Positions 9,901-17,716 of a stretch of 64,000 bases of DNA are shown piece by piece. The first letter of the stretch is position 1. The number at the start of each line of letters is the position of its first letter. Origin of the DNA: Herpetosiphon gulosus (GTDB taxonomy: Bacteria > Chloroflexota > Chloroflexia > Chloroflexales > Herpetosiphonaceae). The position numbers were made by a program, and so were the translations under genes. The notes under the pieces were generated by a model. It did not search any database, was not told the origin of the DNA, and saw nothing but the letters and a program-made list of their open reading frames with translations. Location: NCBI RefSeq assembly GCF_039545135.1, contig NZ_BAABRU010000006.1:62001-126000 (forward strand), written 5' to 3'.

Positions 9901-10817
9901 GTGTTCGTGGCACAGCAATTGAGGCCTTTTGTGTGTGTGGAATGGCACAAACCGCATTTCTTAATGAGGCAATATTTGAAGGTTTAACCGCTGCCACGAA
10001 TGATCCGTCAATAGCAGTTCAAGCCAGCATCTTGTATAGCATTAATAAGGTTATGCATCTGAACCCAGAACGGAGTATTGAACTATTAGCCCACATTTTA
10101 AATCGCCACCCAACATTATTTGAAAGTGGCGTAACCCATCAACTGCTACATCGGTCGTACTTCCGTTTTTTCGCCCAAATTCGACCATTACTTGAACAAC
10201 TACTTGCGCATCAGCATGATCAAAGTCGCGGGGTTGGGGCAAAAATTGTTTGTTTAGCAGCATTAAGCAATCCAGCAGCACGCGATTTGGCACAACGCAG
10301 CCTTGCCGGTGATGTGGTCTTACGTCAAGGAGCAGCTCAGGTATATGCCCGCAACATCACTCACCCAGCCTATTTTGCGGTTTGTCTTGAGCAACTCCTG
10401 CGCTTGATTGATGATCCTGCTGCCGAAGTGCGCAAAGCCGCTAGCGAATGTTTTGAACAACTGGATCTTGAGCACCTTGAGCCAACCCGCAATTTGATTG
10501 AAGCTCTATTGCAAGCACCCACACTCGTTGATGGTGTTGCTAGCCTAATTAAATATCTTAAGCTAATCGCGCTTGAGGATGTGGATTTAGCGCTTGAGGC
10601 AACCAAAACGATTGTGATGCGGCTTGAGACAGACCAACCAAGCGATGGTTTCCACCATAGCCGAATGCAAACAGAATTGATCAGCATTCCCTTGAATATC
10701 TATCTGCATGCCGATAATCCGACGATTAAGGCTCAGGCAATGGATCTATTTGAGCAATTTATTACCAGCCAGCCGGGGAATGCGCAGCAAATTTTAGCTG
10801 ATTGGGATCGACGCTAA
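6903..10817 (+). CDS. STAND (NACHT-like) P-loop ATPase with long helical-repeat C-terminus
   Basis: This 1304-residue protein has the layout of a bacterial NLR-like sensor. Residues 1-35 form a short Asn-rich region with ISHSAIGDGAQTINQNQ at 18-34. The ATPase core follows, with Walker A PGAGKT (Lys95), Walker B VVMIDQID (Asp157) and a sensor-like ISACRTFDL. Residues from about 330 to the end are alpha-helical repeats (for example AAEVRKAASECFEQL) of HEAT or Armadillo character, which in this class usually sense a ligand. No enzymatic effector domain is fused. The gene for a caspase-like protease follows after 20 bp with its own ribosome-binding site, so the two are probably co-transcribed. 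The N-terminal motif recurs in that protease (residues 332-348), as expected if the activated ATPase recruits it. The function in cell death or phage defence is inferred from family knowledge. Confidence 0.9.
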   Translation: MSTDQVHHNTYNFINATISHSAIGDGAQTINQNQVSTLDLIEAIRQTSISLHAYPSTIADQYIERTEVQTITQWIIEAPVTQQLGMLLDQPGAGKTVVLQHVLKQLAQAGVLVLVIKADALRDIRSATDLAAYLNLPVTIETIANTLTEQRLVVMIDQIDALSLTLARDQGTLDVMLETIARLRQMPHVRIISACRTFDLNNHPRLAGIKVDQKFSLEPLNQAQITTLLTRLALGSSHFLPAHWELLKVPLHLSVYVKIMRDDQIQPPDQFRSLQDLYGELWNLHIQHAPPAIDASELATVIYLLVDRMQAAQQITVATSVLDLYPKALNYLLHTGLLHKTQTNVAFFHQTFFDYCYARRFVATNQSLAATILAGSQGLFERSQLVQVLAYLRGSNPITYLRELKALFEAKTLRAHLQQLLLQWFGNLSAPTSNELAIVRRWSNDLNQLGQFFNYASQNLDWFKVLDQAKLILGLIQSQNEQKIDVGLEFLYQFINQQTQTVIDYIQPYFGTNTEWDAKIAAGLTHIRDWNNEAALIMFCHLLEQEVISSHHLYNLASNPQFACRALKVYLDQRLDGLVQTATQPNEKLSTAHYELSTELEHYFFGEYAVSEILRQATTHNPRAVVEYILPSLLKITDLHEREIFTAESYPCSSISMYWYGEHGPNDAGTIALLIAQSLRTCAQVHKQLFEQIAAELVTHETLAAQRILVYAYMAEPEYYKDAIVDYLLADQRRLKIGEPLEDPNYESCMLYGSIVPFISAEQRQFLEARILELHPAWERRNGESYGITQLRFLKAVAPEYLSDQAYQRRQELERKFPEFRLQPPQGVHSVWVGSPIAPDQIERMGDSALFKAMQHYDQSTGWGGIREHHFGGGAVEFSRLIQDQAKINTDRFVNFLGKYGSRLEPIYLCAILTGLAESALAGDSIFSLIQQYATHVEGTARMDICRVLAKRSKEAVPIALIDLLKDWALNDPDPTTEPLSQPDTDQLQPEAHLQRGINSVRGTAIEAFCVCGMAQTAFLNEAIFEGLTAATNDPSIAVQASILYSINKVMHLNPERSIELLAHILNRHPTLFESGVTHQLLHRSYFRFFAQIRPLLEQLLAHQHDQSRGVGAKIVCLAALSNPAARDLAQRSLAGDVVLRQGAAQVYARNITHPAYFAVCLEQLLRLIDDPAAEVRKAASECFEQLDLEHLEPTRNLIEALLQAPTLVDGVASLIKYLKLIALEDVDLALEATKTIVMRLETDQPSDGFHHSRMQTELISIPLNIYLHADNPTIKAQAMDLFEQFITSQPGNAQQILADWDRR

Positions 10818-10837
10818 CTGATTAATCTGGAGGAATT

Positions 10838-12211
10838 ATGCAATTTGATCATGGATATGCCTTATTGATTGGGGTAGGAGCGATTAGCAAATATGCTGAA
10901 TGGTCATTACCAATGACGGTTAACGATGCCACAATCCTTAAAAGCTTGCTGATCGATCAACATTTTTGTGGTTATCCTGATAATCAACAGCATATTCGGC
11001 TACTCACCGATACTGCTGCAACCAAAGATTCGATTCTCGATGGGCTTGACTGGCTAGCAACCTGTGCCGACAACGATCCAGCAGCCACGATTCTCTTTTT
11101 TTACTCTGGCCATGGCTGGATTGATAAACAAACCGGAGCCTACTATCTTGTCCAGCATGATGTTAGCCCAGTCAACCTCGCCGAGACGGCATTATCGGCC
11201 CACGATATTACCGAAAAGTTACGGGCAATTAATGCCCAGCGTTTACTAGCGATTTTCGATTGCTGCCATGCCCAAGGAATGGCAACCTCCAAGGGTGAGC
11301 TAGCTAAGCCTGTCGAATTACCAACCAACCTTGAGATTGCGGCATTACCAAAATCCTTGGTCAATGATCTAAAACAGGGCCAAGGCCGAGCAGTATTTAC
11401 TTCATCATTAGGCAATCAGCGATCATGGATGCGCGATGAAACCATGAGTCTATATACCTACCATTTAATTGAGGCCTTGGAAGGCGCAGGCAATAAAGCG
11501 GGCGATACAACCGTGCGCATCTCAAACCTCATGAACTATCTCGGTGCAGTGGTTCCTGCTAGTGCTCAAATGATGGGCAGAGAACAAACGCCCTTTTTTG
11601 ATACGGCTAGCGAAGATTTTCCGATCGCCTTGCTGCTAGGCGGCAAAGGCCTTGGAGTAAATGGCTGGGTCAAAGCAGAGCCATCAACATCGTCGATTCC
11701 TAGTCGCCAGGTTACGCAATCGGCAGGCGATCATGCAATTCTAGTTGGCGGTGATGCCAAGCATACTATTTTCAACACAGGTAATGGCAATCAATTCAAG
11801 CAATCACACTATACGCTTAAAGGCAATCAGATTGAAAACTCGGCAATTGGTGATGGCGCAAATGTCACCAATAAAGGCAATCTAAACATCAGCGGAAGCA
11901 CGGTCGGTTCGGCTGTGGGCATTAATTATGGCACTATCAGCCAAGAATCGCCAGGCAAATCTGCGCCAATCACGCTCGGGGCAATCATTAAATTAGCCGA
12001 AACAATTGCTGAACAGATGCGTGATGAAGAATGTTGGGAACAACTTCAACTTGTTCTGGTTCAACTCAATGCCGCTCTACGGGCTGAAAAGCGAGCTGAT
12101 ACTCATGTACGTTCGACTAAAATTCAGCTAGCATCGAGCAGCATCACAGCGCTGACGGCCAGTCACAGCGAATGTATTGCCTTAGAACAGCAGATCAAAC
12201 AACTGATTTAG
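10838..12211 (+). CDS. Caspase-like (peptidase C14) protein with two interaction-type motifs
   Basis: The N-terminal ~250 residues form a caspase/metacaspase fold. FFYSGHG carries catalytic His92, and IFDCCHAQG carries the Cys before His (Cys143), matching the DxCH pattern of the family. It should cleave protein substrates after activation. The remainder holds two Gly/Asn-rich beta-type motifs: about 298-321 (ILVGGDAKHTIFNTGNGNQ), like the motif of the small protein encoded at 5892-6500, and 332-348 (IENSAIGDGANVTNKGN), like the N-terminus of the STAND ATPase just upstream. A helical tail of ~75 residues ends IKQLI, as in the small protein. GGAGGA precedes the start. I infer the effector of a STAND-controlled suicide or defence system. 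The assignment of the protease domain is firm; the role is not. Confidence 0.92.
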   Translation: MQFDHGYALLIGVGAISKYAEWSLPMTVNDATILKSLLIDQHFCGYPDNQQHIRLLTDTAATKDSILDGLDWLATCADNDPAATILFFYSGHGWIDKQTGAYYLVQHDVSPVNLAETALSAHDITEKLRAINAQRLLAIFDCCHAQGMATSKGELAKPVELPTNLEIAALPKSLVNDLKQGQGRAVFTSSLGNQRSWMRDETMSLYTYHLIEALEGAGNKAGDTTVRISNLMNYLGAVVPASAQMMGREQTPFFDTASEDFPIALLLGGKGLGVNGWVKAEPSTSSIPSRQVTQSAGDHAILVGGDAKHTIFNTGNGNQFKQSHYTLKGNQIENSAIGDGANVTNKGNLNISGSTVGSAVGINYGTISQESPGKSAPITLGAIIKLAETIAEQMRDEECWEQLQLVLVQLNAALRAEKRADTHVRSTKIQLASSSITALTASHSECIALEQQIKQLI

Positions 12212-12247
12212 TCAATCATAGAACCATCAATCGAGTAGCCTGCTCGC

Positions 12248-13864
12248 CTATTGCAGCGATCGGATTGCATAGGTGATTCCTTGTTGCAGGCTACTCTGAG
12301 TGCTGATTGCCCGGAAATCAACCCCCAATGTAACAAGCGTTTGGGCCAACTCGGGGCGAATACCTGTGATGATCACGCGAGCACCAAGCAATTGCACACT
12401 GGTAGCAGCCCGAATGAGTAATCCAGCCACCTGGGTGTCCATCACGGGAACGCCCGTCACATCGACAATCGCGATATGGGCTTTGTGCGTATGCACACCA
12501 TCTAATAACGTTTCCATCAAGTGCTGTGCTCGTGCCGTATCAACACTACCAATCAATGGCATTAGCACGACCGTATCAGCAATTGGAATCAATGGGGTTG
12601 AAAGATCGCGCAAGGCTTGCTGTTGCGTCCGAATAATTTCTTCATGCAAACGCTGGCGTTCGGCCTCAGCCTGCTTTTGATCACGAATATCGTGGGCGAT
12701 CAGTGAATAAAAACTGGGCTGTTGATCACGATCATAATGACACAAAACTTGATAATGCATTGGGAGTTGATTGCCCTGGGCTATTTGCAGATGATAATCA
12801 CCCATCCAAGAACCATGGGTTTGAGCATGGCGCAAGGTTTGGTCAATCCATGTTTGGTCGCCAGCATCGCGGTAGAGCTGCCGCAACGTTAGCGGTTCAG
12901 CAGAGGGAGTTAATACATGCTGCACAACCTGGCGAGCAGCAGGATTTAAATATTGGATCTGGCCTGCGACATCGGCAATCATTACCAGATCAGGGGTTGC
13001 GCTTAAAATCGTGTCAAAGCGGGTTAAAAGGGCTTCGGCTTGTTTTTGTTGGGTAATATTCAGCAAAACGCCATCCCACAGCGTTGCCCCATTGTCCAAT
13101 TTGGTGGGTCTTGAAGCACTTTGTAACCAATGTTCTTGACCATTGATCACGACTAGCCCTTCCCAATGCCAAGCAGCAAGGCTTTCTGCAGAAGCCAGCA
13201 TGCCTTCATGAAAACGGCTACGGTCAGCAGGATGCATAGTTTCGGTCACAATGCTTGCTTGGTGCATAATTGCTTCCGGCTCCTGACCATAGAGATCACG
13301 GCTGCCTGTGCTGACAAATGGAAAGCTCATGGTCATATCAGGGTTCAGCAACAGTTGATAAACCATACCTGGTACGTTATCAATGATCCGTTGTAAACGC
13401 GTCTCGTTATTCGTGCGGCCTATTGAGGATTCGCTCGTCTTACTCAGATCACGTGAAATACCAACGGTTCCGATAATCGCCCCATCACGGTTGCGAACAG
13501 CATGCTTATTGGTCGCAAACAGATGCACTTCACCGCTATGATGGGTGACTGGCTCACAGGCTATCTCTAATGACTGGCCAGTTTGAAACACCTGAGCATC
13601 ATCACGAATATATTGTTGGGTATAATCGGGCTGATTAAAATCGGCATCAATCACATCTTGGAGTTGTTGCTTACCCATCCCATAGTATTCGCGAAAGGCG
13701 CGATTGGCGTAGCGAATGTGCGAGCCTGGGCCTTTGTATAAAATTAAATCGGGGAGGGTATCTAAAATTTGTTCGTAGATTAAGAGCTGTTCCCGCAGGC
13801 TATCAATCGTTTGCTGAACGTCGTGAGGGGTTTGATCTCCAGCTTGATCGTTCTTTTTTGCCAT
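12248..13864 (-). CDS. Multi-PAS protein with C-terminal STAS domain (RsbR-like)
   Basis: I chose the ATG at 13864, preceded by GGGGAG at 7-base spacing, over an in-frame ATG 33 bp upstream; this gives 538 residues. Three PAS-type sensor domains follow one another. The first contains LPDLILYKGPGSHIRYANRAF, the second covers GMVYQLL to the ITQQKQAE boundary, and the third starts at FDTILSATPDLVMIADV. A short helix (QKQAEAERQRLHEEIIRTQQ) leads into a STAS domain with LIGSVDTARAQ and VDVTGVPVMD, as in RsbR stressosome proteins. There is no kinase or HATPase domain. The likely role is sensing of a small ligand or redox state, passed on through partner-switching proteins that are not in the window. 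It converges on the caspase gene and probably forms a single-gene unit. Confidence 0.88.
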   Translation of the reverse strand: MAKKNDQAGDQTPHDVQQTIDSLREQLLIYEQILDTLPDLILYKGPGSHIRYANRAFREYYGMGKQQLQDVIDADFNQPDYTQQYIRDDAQVFQTGQSLEIACEPVTHHSGEVHLFATNKHAVRNRDGAIIGTVGISRDLSKTSESSIGRTNNETRLQRIIDNVPGMVYQLLLNPDMTMSFPFVSTGSRDLYGQEPEAIMHQASIVTETMHPADRSRFHEGMLASAESLAAWHWEGLVVINGQEHWLQSASRPTKLDNGATLWDGVLLNITQQKQAEALLTRFDTILSATPDLVMIADVAGQIQYLNPAARQVVQHVLTPSAEPLTLRQLYRDAGDQTWIDQTLRHAQTHGSWMGDYHLQIAQGNQLPMHYQVLCHYDRDQQPSFYSLIAHDIRDQKQAEAERQRLHEEIIRTQQQALRDLSTPLIPIADTVVLMPLIGSVDTARAQHLMETLLDGVHTHKAHIAIVDVTGVPVMDTQVAGLLIRAATSVQLLGARVIITGIRPELAQTLVTLGVDFRAISTQSSLQQGITYAIRSLQ

Positions 13865-14185
13865 TATAGGACTCCCCAAGCTATGGCTTGATCCCAACTG
13901 TGCGGATAGTATGAAAGAGCAAAAACTGAAATCCCAACGATCTATGGTCTGAATTAATCTGATGCGGAGAAGTGCAAGCGGATACCTAGTTAGGCATTAA
14001 GCTGCTGCATACATGTGCAGGTGACCAGCATAGCAGGTCAACAGGTCGATGTCACTAGGAAGATAGGCTAGAACGGTGACTAAAGCTAGGGTGATTCCTA
14101 GGGGTCATGCACGTATGTCCTGAAGATTATAAGCTATTCTGGTTAATAGGTCAGCTAAAGTTTTAGATTTAATGGGAGGAAGAAT
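13865..14185. other. Intergenic region upstream of the PAS-STAS gene
   Basis: About 320 bp lie between the PAS-STAS gene start and the tRNA 3' end. I see no gene, repeat or clear terminator. It presumably holds the promoter of the PAS-STAS gene. Confidence 0.5.
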
Positions 14186-14262
14186 TGGCACGGACGGCGG
14201 GACTCGAACCCACGACCGTCGGTTTAGAAGACCGATGCTCTATCCAACTGAGCTACGCCCGC
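14186..14262 (-). tRNA. tRNA-Arg (anticodon UCU)
   Basis: The 77-base minus-strand cloverleaf is complete. It has a 7-bp acceptor stem (GCGGGCG with CGTCCGT, two G-U pairs), a D-arm GCTC/GAGC, an anticodon stem TCGGT/ACCGA with loop CTTCTAA giving anticodon TCT, a T-arm GTGGG-TTCGAGT-CCCGC, and an encoded CCA end. It reads AGA codons. Confidence 0.97.
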
Positions 14263-14271
14263 CAATAATGC

Positions 14272-14295
14272 AGGGTCATGCTTAACCATGACCCT
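14272..14295 (-). terminator. Hairpin between the lipoprotein gene and tRNA-Arg
   Basis: A perfect 9-bp stem (AGGGTCATG with CATGACCCT) has a 6-base loop. It lies after the lipoprotein stop codon and just upstream of the tRNA on the same strand, so it may end the lipoprotein transcript or mark the tRNA leader. There is no U-run. Confidence 0.5.
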
Positions 14296-14332
14296 TAGAG
14301 TATAGCATATTCTCCCAACTTGTTTGCCAGCG

Positions 14333-15730
14333 TTACTTTAGTTTACGCACAACTGGCGACCAGACTCGATAGCCGTTGGCAATAATGCTCGCTTGAACTG
14401 TTGCTGCGTTAATTTGGGCAGTATTGACAATAACTCGCCGTTCATTGGTGCTCACCGTTGCCCGAAAGCTAATTACAGCACTCTGCGAATTGGGAATTAT
14501 GCCACTCCATTGCACACTATTGTTGCTAATGCTTGGTGTAGCCAAATTACTGGGGTTGATCGTGGCACTAGCTGGGACAATCGCCAAGCCATCCGGCAAT
14601 TGATCATTCATGGTTTGAGCACTACCATTCCCAATAATCGTAATTGCATAGCGTAATTGTTGACCTTGATCAACCCCACCAAATTCGGCAAGTTTGCTTG
14701 GTTGGGGTGCAGCGCTGGCGACAACCGCAGCTGAATCGGCGTTGAGTTGTAGGCTTGAGCTATCGACAGCTTCAAAATGATCGCCGCGAATTTGATCAAA
14801 CGAACTGACTAAATCATCATCATCCCAATTAGGATTAGGTGCACCTGAAATATACCAATCTGAGCCATTATCAGCCACAATGATGCCATAGCGTTGCATT
14901 GCCCGTAAAATAACTTGCATGTCGCTTGAAAAACCCGAAATATCAAAGCTTGATTTTAGTCGAAAGCGCATGCCCATGGGTGGTACATTCTGATCGGTAA
15001 TCGATGAAGCAAAATGGCGGGCTGGCCAAACATAGGCTCGTTGTGAACGTTGGATGGTGAAACGAATTGCGTGCTTAATTTCGCCTGCCTGAACTTCTTC
15101 ATAGCGCACTAAGCCAGGCAAAATCGGCAAACCCGCTGCATCAGCAGAAGTCCATGTATCAGGGCGCAGCGCATTTGAACGTAAATCAAAAATCGCCCCA
15201 TTACTAGCATTCCAGGTTGTATCATTGAGCTTCGTAGCATTATAAAGCTCATAGAGTTTACATTCGCCCTCGCGAACGACTAGCACGTGGTGGTCACTGC
15301 CATGTTCACGCGGCGCGTTGGGCGGCACTGGATATTGGCCTGAGCCGGTCGTTGGGTCGCTCTCATCAGGATACTCAACAAAATTCACGGTTACGGTTGG
15401 TTGATTGGCGGGCACAACCACATACGGAATCCCAATATCGCCACCATTCCACTGGGCCGCGCCAAAATCGGGGTGCAAAGTTTCGCTACCACCGATACTC
15501 GCAATATATTGGCTCGAACGGGGATGCACTGGCAAGTTATCAATCGGCGTATTCCAAATATTATCAAGCGGGAAAACTGGGCACTGACCAATGGTTGGTG
15601 AGCTTTGGGGACTCGGCGGAAAATTGGTTGGATTGCTGGGAGTACTATTGGCAACTGGGGCATTCGGCCACTCGCCACTACAAGCGGCCATCAAACTAAC
15701 AACAAGTGCAAGAACGATCATCCGACGCAT
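14333..15730 (-). CDS. Secreted lipoprotein with DUF11-like C-terminal domain, function unknown
   Basis: The ATG at 15730 follows a perfect AAAGGAGG at 5-base spacing and starts a lipoprotein signal (MRRMIVLALVVSLMAAC, with lipobox Cys at 17); an in-frame ATG 57 bp upstream is less likely. After a Pro/Ser/Thr-rich linker there is a ~290-residue domain with PREHGSDHHVLVV and other conserved-looking blocks that I cannot assign. The C-terminal ~120 residues (QLRYAITIIGNGSAQ to VISFRATV) look like a DUF11/CARDB-type beta-sandwich common in surface proteins. The protein ends GYRVWSPVVRKLK. It is probably anchored outside the membrane. No operon partners are evident; the TetR gene lies 97 bp upstream on the same strand. 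Confidence 0.8.
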   Translation of the reverse strand: MRRMIVLALVVSLMAACSGEWPNAPVANSTPSNPTNFPPSPQSSPTIGQCPVFPLDNIWNTPIDNLPVHPRSSQYIASIGGSETLHPDFGAAQWNGGDIGIPYVVVPANQPTVTVNFVEYPDESDPTTGSGQYPVPPNAPREHGSDHHVLVVREGECKLYELYNATKLNDTTWNASNGAIFDLRSNALRPDTWTSADAAGLPILPGLVRYEEVQAGEIKHAIRFTIQRSQRAYVWPARHFASSITDQNVPPMGMRFRLKSSFDISGFSSDMQVILRAMQRYGIIVADNGSDWYISGAPNPNWDDDDLVSSFDQIRGDHFEAVDSSSLQLNADSAAVVASAAPQPSKLAEFGGVDQGQQLRYAITIIGNGSAQTMNDQLPDGLAIVPASATINPSNLATPSISNNSVQWSGIIPNSQSAVISFRATVSTNERRVIVNTAQINAATVQASIIANGYRVWSPVVRKLK

Positions 15731-15827
15731 CAAGACCTCCTTTGGTTTGCTGCGAATCATCAAGCATCGCCATAGGCAGTCTACCATAGCCTTTTGCCGC
15801 TGTCGCTATTTAGCTTTAATCAGGATC

Positions 15828-16385
15828 TTACTCGCTAGCACTTGGCTCGCTCATTGGCCGAATTAGCAATTTATTGACAAATTCGGCCATTTGGTCGGGC
15901 GTATATTGCGTGCCACGCTCAAACCACCAGCGCATCAACGACATCATGCTGGCCACAAAATGGTAGGAAACTAAATCGGTCGGCAGACTACGCCCGGCAA
16001 ACGAGCGCTCGCCCTCAGAAATGCCAAATTCAATCATTGGCCCGAGCAATTGTTCAGCAATTGGGCTACGCAACAACACGCGCAAGACATCGCGATATTG
16101 ATTGGCAAAACGAAAGGCATTCAGGGTATTTTGTTCGGCAGCAATTGTCGAATCGGGCGGAATTAAAAATTGCTGGCCCTCGATCAGCATTTCGCCAACC
16201 ACCGCATACAAAAGCGCCTCTTTATCGGGATAATGGCGATAAAAGGTTTTATTGCCAACGTTAGCCCGTTGAATAATCGCCCGTACAGTCACCGCCTCGT
16301 AGCCTTGCTCAATAATTAATTCAATAAATGCTTGACGCAAAGCCTTGAGCGTGCGCTGAATTCGAATATCCTCTTGTTGTTGCAT
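15828..16385 (-). CDS. TetR/AcrR-family transcriptional regulator
   Basis: The start at 16385 is preceded by GAGGGAA at suitable spacing and gives 185 residues, typical of the family. The N-terminal helix-turn-helix is clear: EQGYEAVTVRAIIQRANVG followed by NKTFYRHYPDKEALL. The C-terminal ligand-binding half is helical and resembles the TetR_C group with RYDVL/FANQYRDVLRVLL-type helices. A near-perfect inverted repeat at 16428-16452, 43 bp upstream of the start, suggests autorepression. The gene lies after the lanthipeptide cluster on the same strand, but it has its own promoter region and may not regulate that cluster. The inducer is unknown. Confidence 0.9.
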   Translation of the reverse strand: MQQQEDIRIQRTLKALRQAFIELIIEQGYEAVTVRAIIQRANVGNKTFYRHYPDKEALLYAVVGEMLIEGQQFLIPPDSTIAAEQNTLNAFRFANQYRDVLRVLLRSPIAEQLLGPMIEFGISEGERSFAGRSLPTDLVSYHFVASMMSLMRWWFERGTQYTPDQMAEFVNKLLIRPMSEPSASE

Positions 16386-16427
16386 AGAATGTTCCCTCAA
16401 ATCGATCAATCAGCCGTAATAGCTAGC

Positions 16428-16452
16428 TATATAACACACATTGTGTCATATA
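16428..16452. promoter_or_regulatory. Likely TetR operator
   Basis: Two 11-bp half-sites (TATATAACACA and TGTGTCATATA) flank a 3-bp spacer with a single mismatch. The site lies just upstream of the TetR gene, where an autoregulatory operator is expected. Confidence 0.6.
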
Positions 16453-16516
16453 CAGTATAGCATAAGCAATTAGATCGAATGAACCATGCACCAACATTGA
16501 GTCTATAACACAGCTA

Positions 16517-17716
16517 CTAGCCTGAATGCTGGGCAACAATCAGCGTGCGATATTCTGGAATAAAGTGCTGCTGGATGCGTTGCGATACAGTCGCAACATC
16601 AAGCGTTGTTAGGGTTTTGTACAAATGCTCAAGGCTGGTTTGTTGGCGTTCGATCGTCTGTAATTCGCTGAGCAACTGTTCAGGCTGCTCGTAACGAATC
16701 GCATACCGCAACAACAAGTGGCGCTTAAGTTGGTCAAGTCGCGGCTCATCAAGCGTCAGGGCAAAGTGCTCAAGCTGCGTCTGCATTAGGTCAGCGAGTG
16801 CCTGCGGTTGGCTATGGCTAGCACTAATCGCACTATAGCCAAAATAATCATCACCACTGTATTCACCCTGCGCTCGTAACTTGCCCAAAGGGCTGCCCAG
16901 GCCCAATAATCCTTCTAAAACCAGCTCGCTGGTTAATCGGCGCTCAAGCCAAGGAATGGTTAATTGATCTTTATAGGCGATTCGAAGCGCTGGCTGGGGA
17001 TTATTGCTAGCGATGTGTTGAATTGGCATGCGCGGATGGGGTGGCTCCTCAGGCAATTGATCATTAATCCAAGGATTGGGATGCGCTTCAAGCCAGCCAG
17101 ATCGATCAAGTTGATTCAAACGCTCTGATGGCCCCGCTAACCAAAGCGTCATATGCTGGGGCTGATAAAACGCTTGATGCAGCACTTGGAGTTCAGTCAA
17201 ACTAATTTTTGCAACATCAGCAACCGTACCTGTCACTCCATAGCGAATCGGATGTTGTTGATAGAGCGTTTCCAGCATTGTTCGATACAATTGATACTTG
17301 ATTTGAGCATCACGCTGGCGAATTTCATGAGTAATAATTTGTTGTTCATGCTGCAACCACTCGTAATCAAAGCGTGGGGAACACAGCACTTCCAGCGCAT
17401 GTTCCAACTCCGACCACACCAGTTTGGTCGTCCATGTATTAAATTGGGTTGTCCACCAGCTGGTTAATGCATGATATTGGGTCAGCGATTGTTCACCGAA
17501 GGCTACGGCAAGTTGCTTGCTGAGCAAATGTTCGAGCAGATGAGCAGCTCCAATTGGAATTACCATGGGTGGTTGGGGAGCAGCAATCCAAGCGCCACAA
17601 CTGCCTAAAGGTATCACAATCCTAATCAGGATGCGTTGCCAAGTTGGCTGTTCAGCCAGCGCAATATTAAAGCCCTCGGCATGACGATAACGGCGAACTG
17701 GCGCGATCTGTTTCAT
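16517..17716 (-). CDS. M16-family zinc metallopeptidase, catalytic subunit (lanthipeptide cluster)
   Basis: This 399-residue protein has the inverted zinc motif HLLEH at residues 59-63, followed some 70-80 residues later by an acidic helix (LQHEQQIITHEI) that can supply the third zinc ligand. It also shows the usual M16 helical layout. It overlaps the preceding gene by 4 bp and is last in the operon. Its neighbour encodes a homologous protein without the zinc motif, giving the active/inactive pair known for M16B peptidases. Such pairs have been reported to remove leaders in class III lanthipeptide pathways (paenithopeptin type, from memory). I infer leader removal from the precursors encoded at 22963-23332. 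There is no signal peptide, so it acts in the cytoplasm. Confidence 0.88.
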   Translation of the reverse strand: MKQIAPVRRYRHAEGFNIALAEQPTWQRILIRIVIPLGSCGAWIAAPQPPMVIPIGAAHLLEHLLSKQLAVAFGEQSLTQYHALTSWWTTQFNTWTTKLVWSELEHALEVLCSPRFDYEWLQHEQQIITHEIRQRDAQIKYQLYRTMLETLYQQHPIRYGVTGTVADVAKISLTELQVLHQAFYQPQHMTLWLAGPSERLNQLDRSGWLEAHPNPWINDQLPEEPPHPRMPIQHIASNNPQPALRIAYKDQLTIPWLERRLTSELVLEGLLGLGSPLGKLRAQGEYSGDDYFGYSAISASHSQPQALADLMQTQLEHFALTLDEPRLDQLKRHLLLRYAIRYEQPEQLLSELQTIERQQTSLEHLYKTLTTLDVATVSQRIQQHFIPEYRTLIVAQHSG

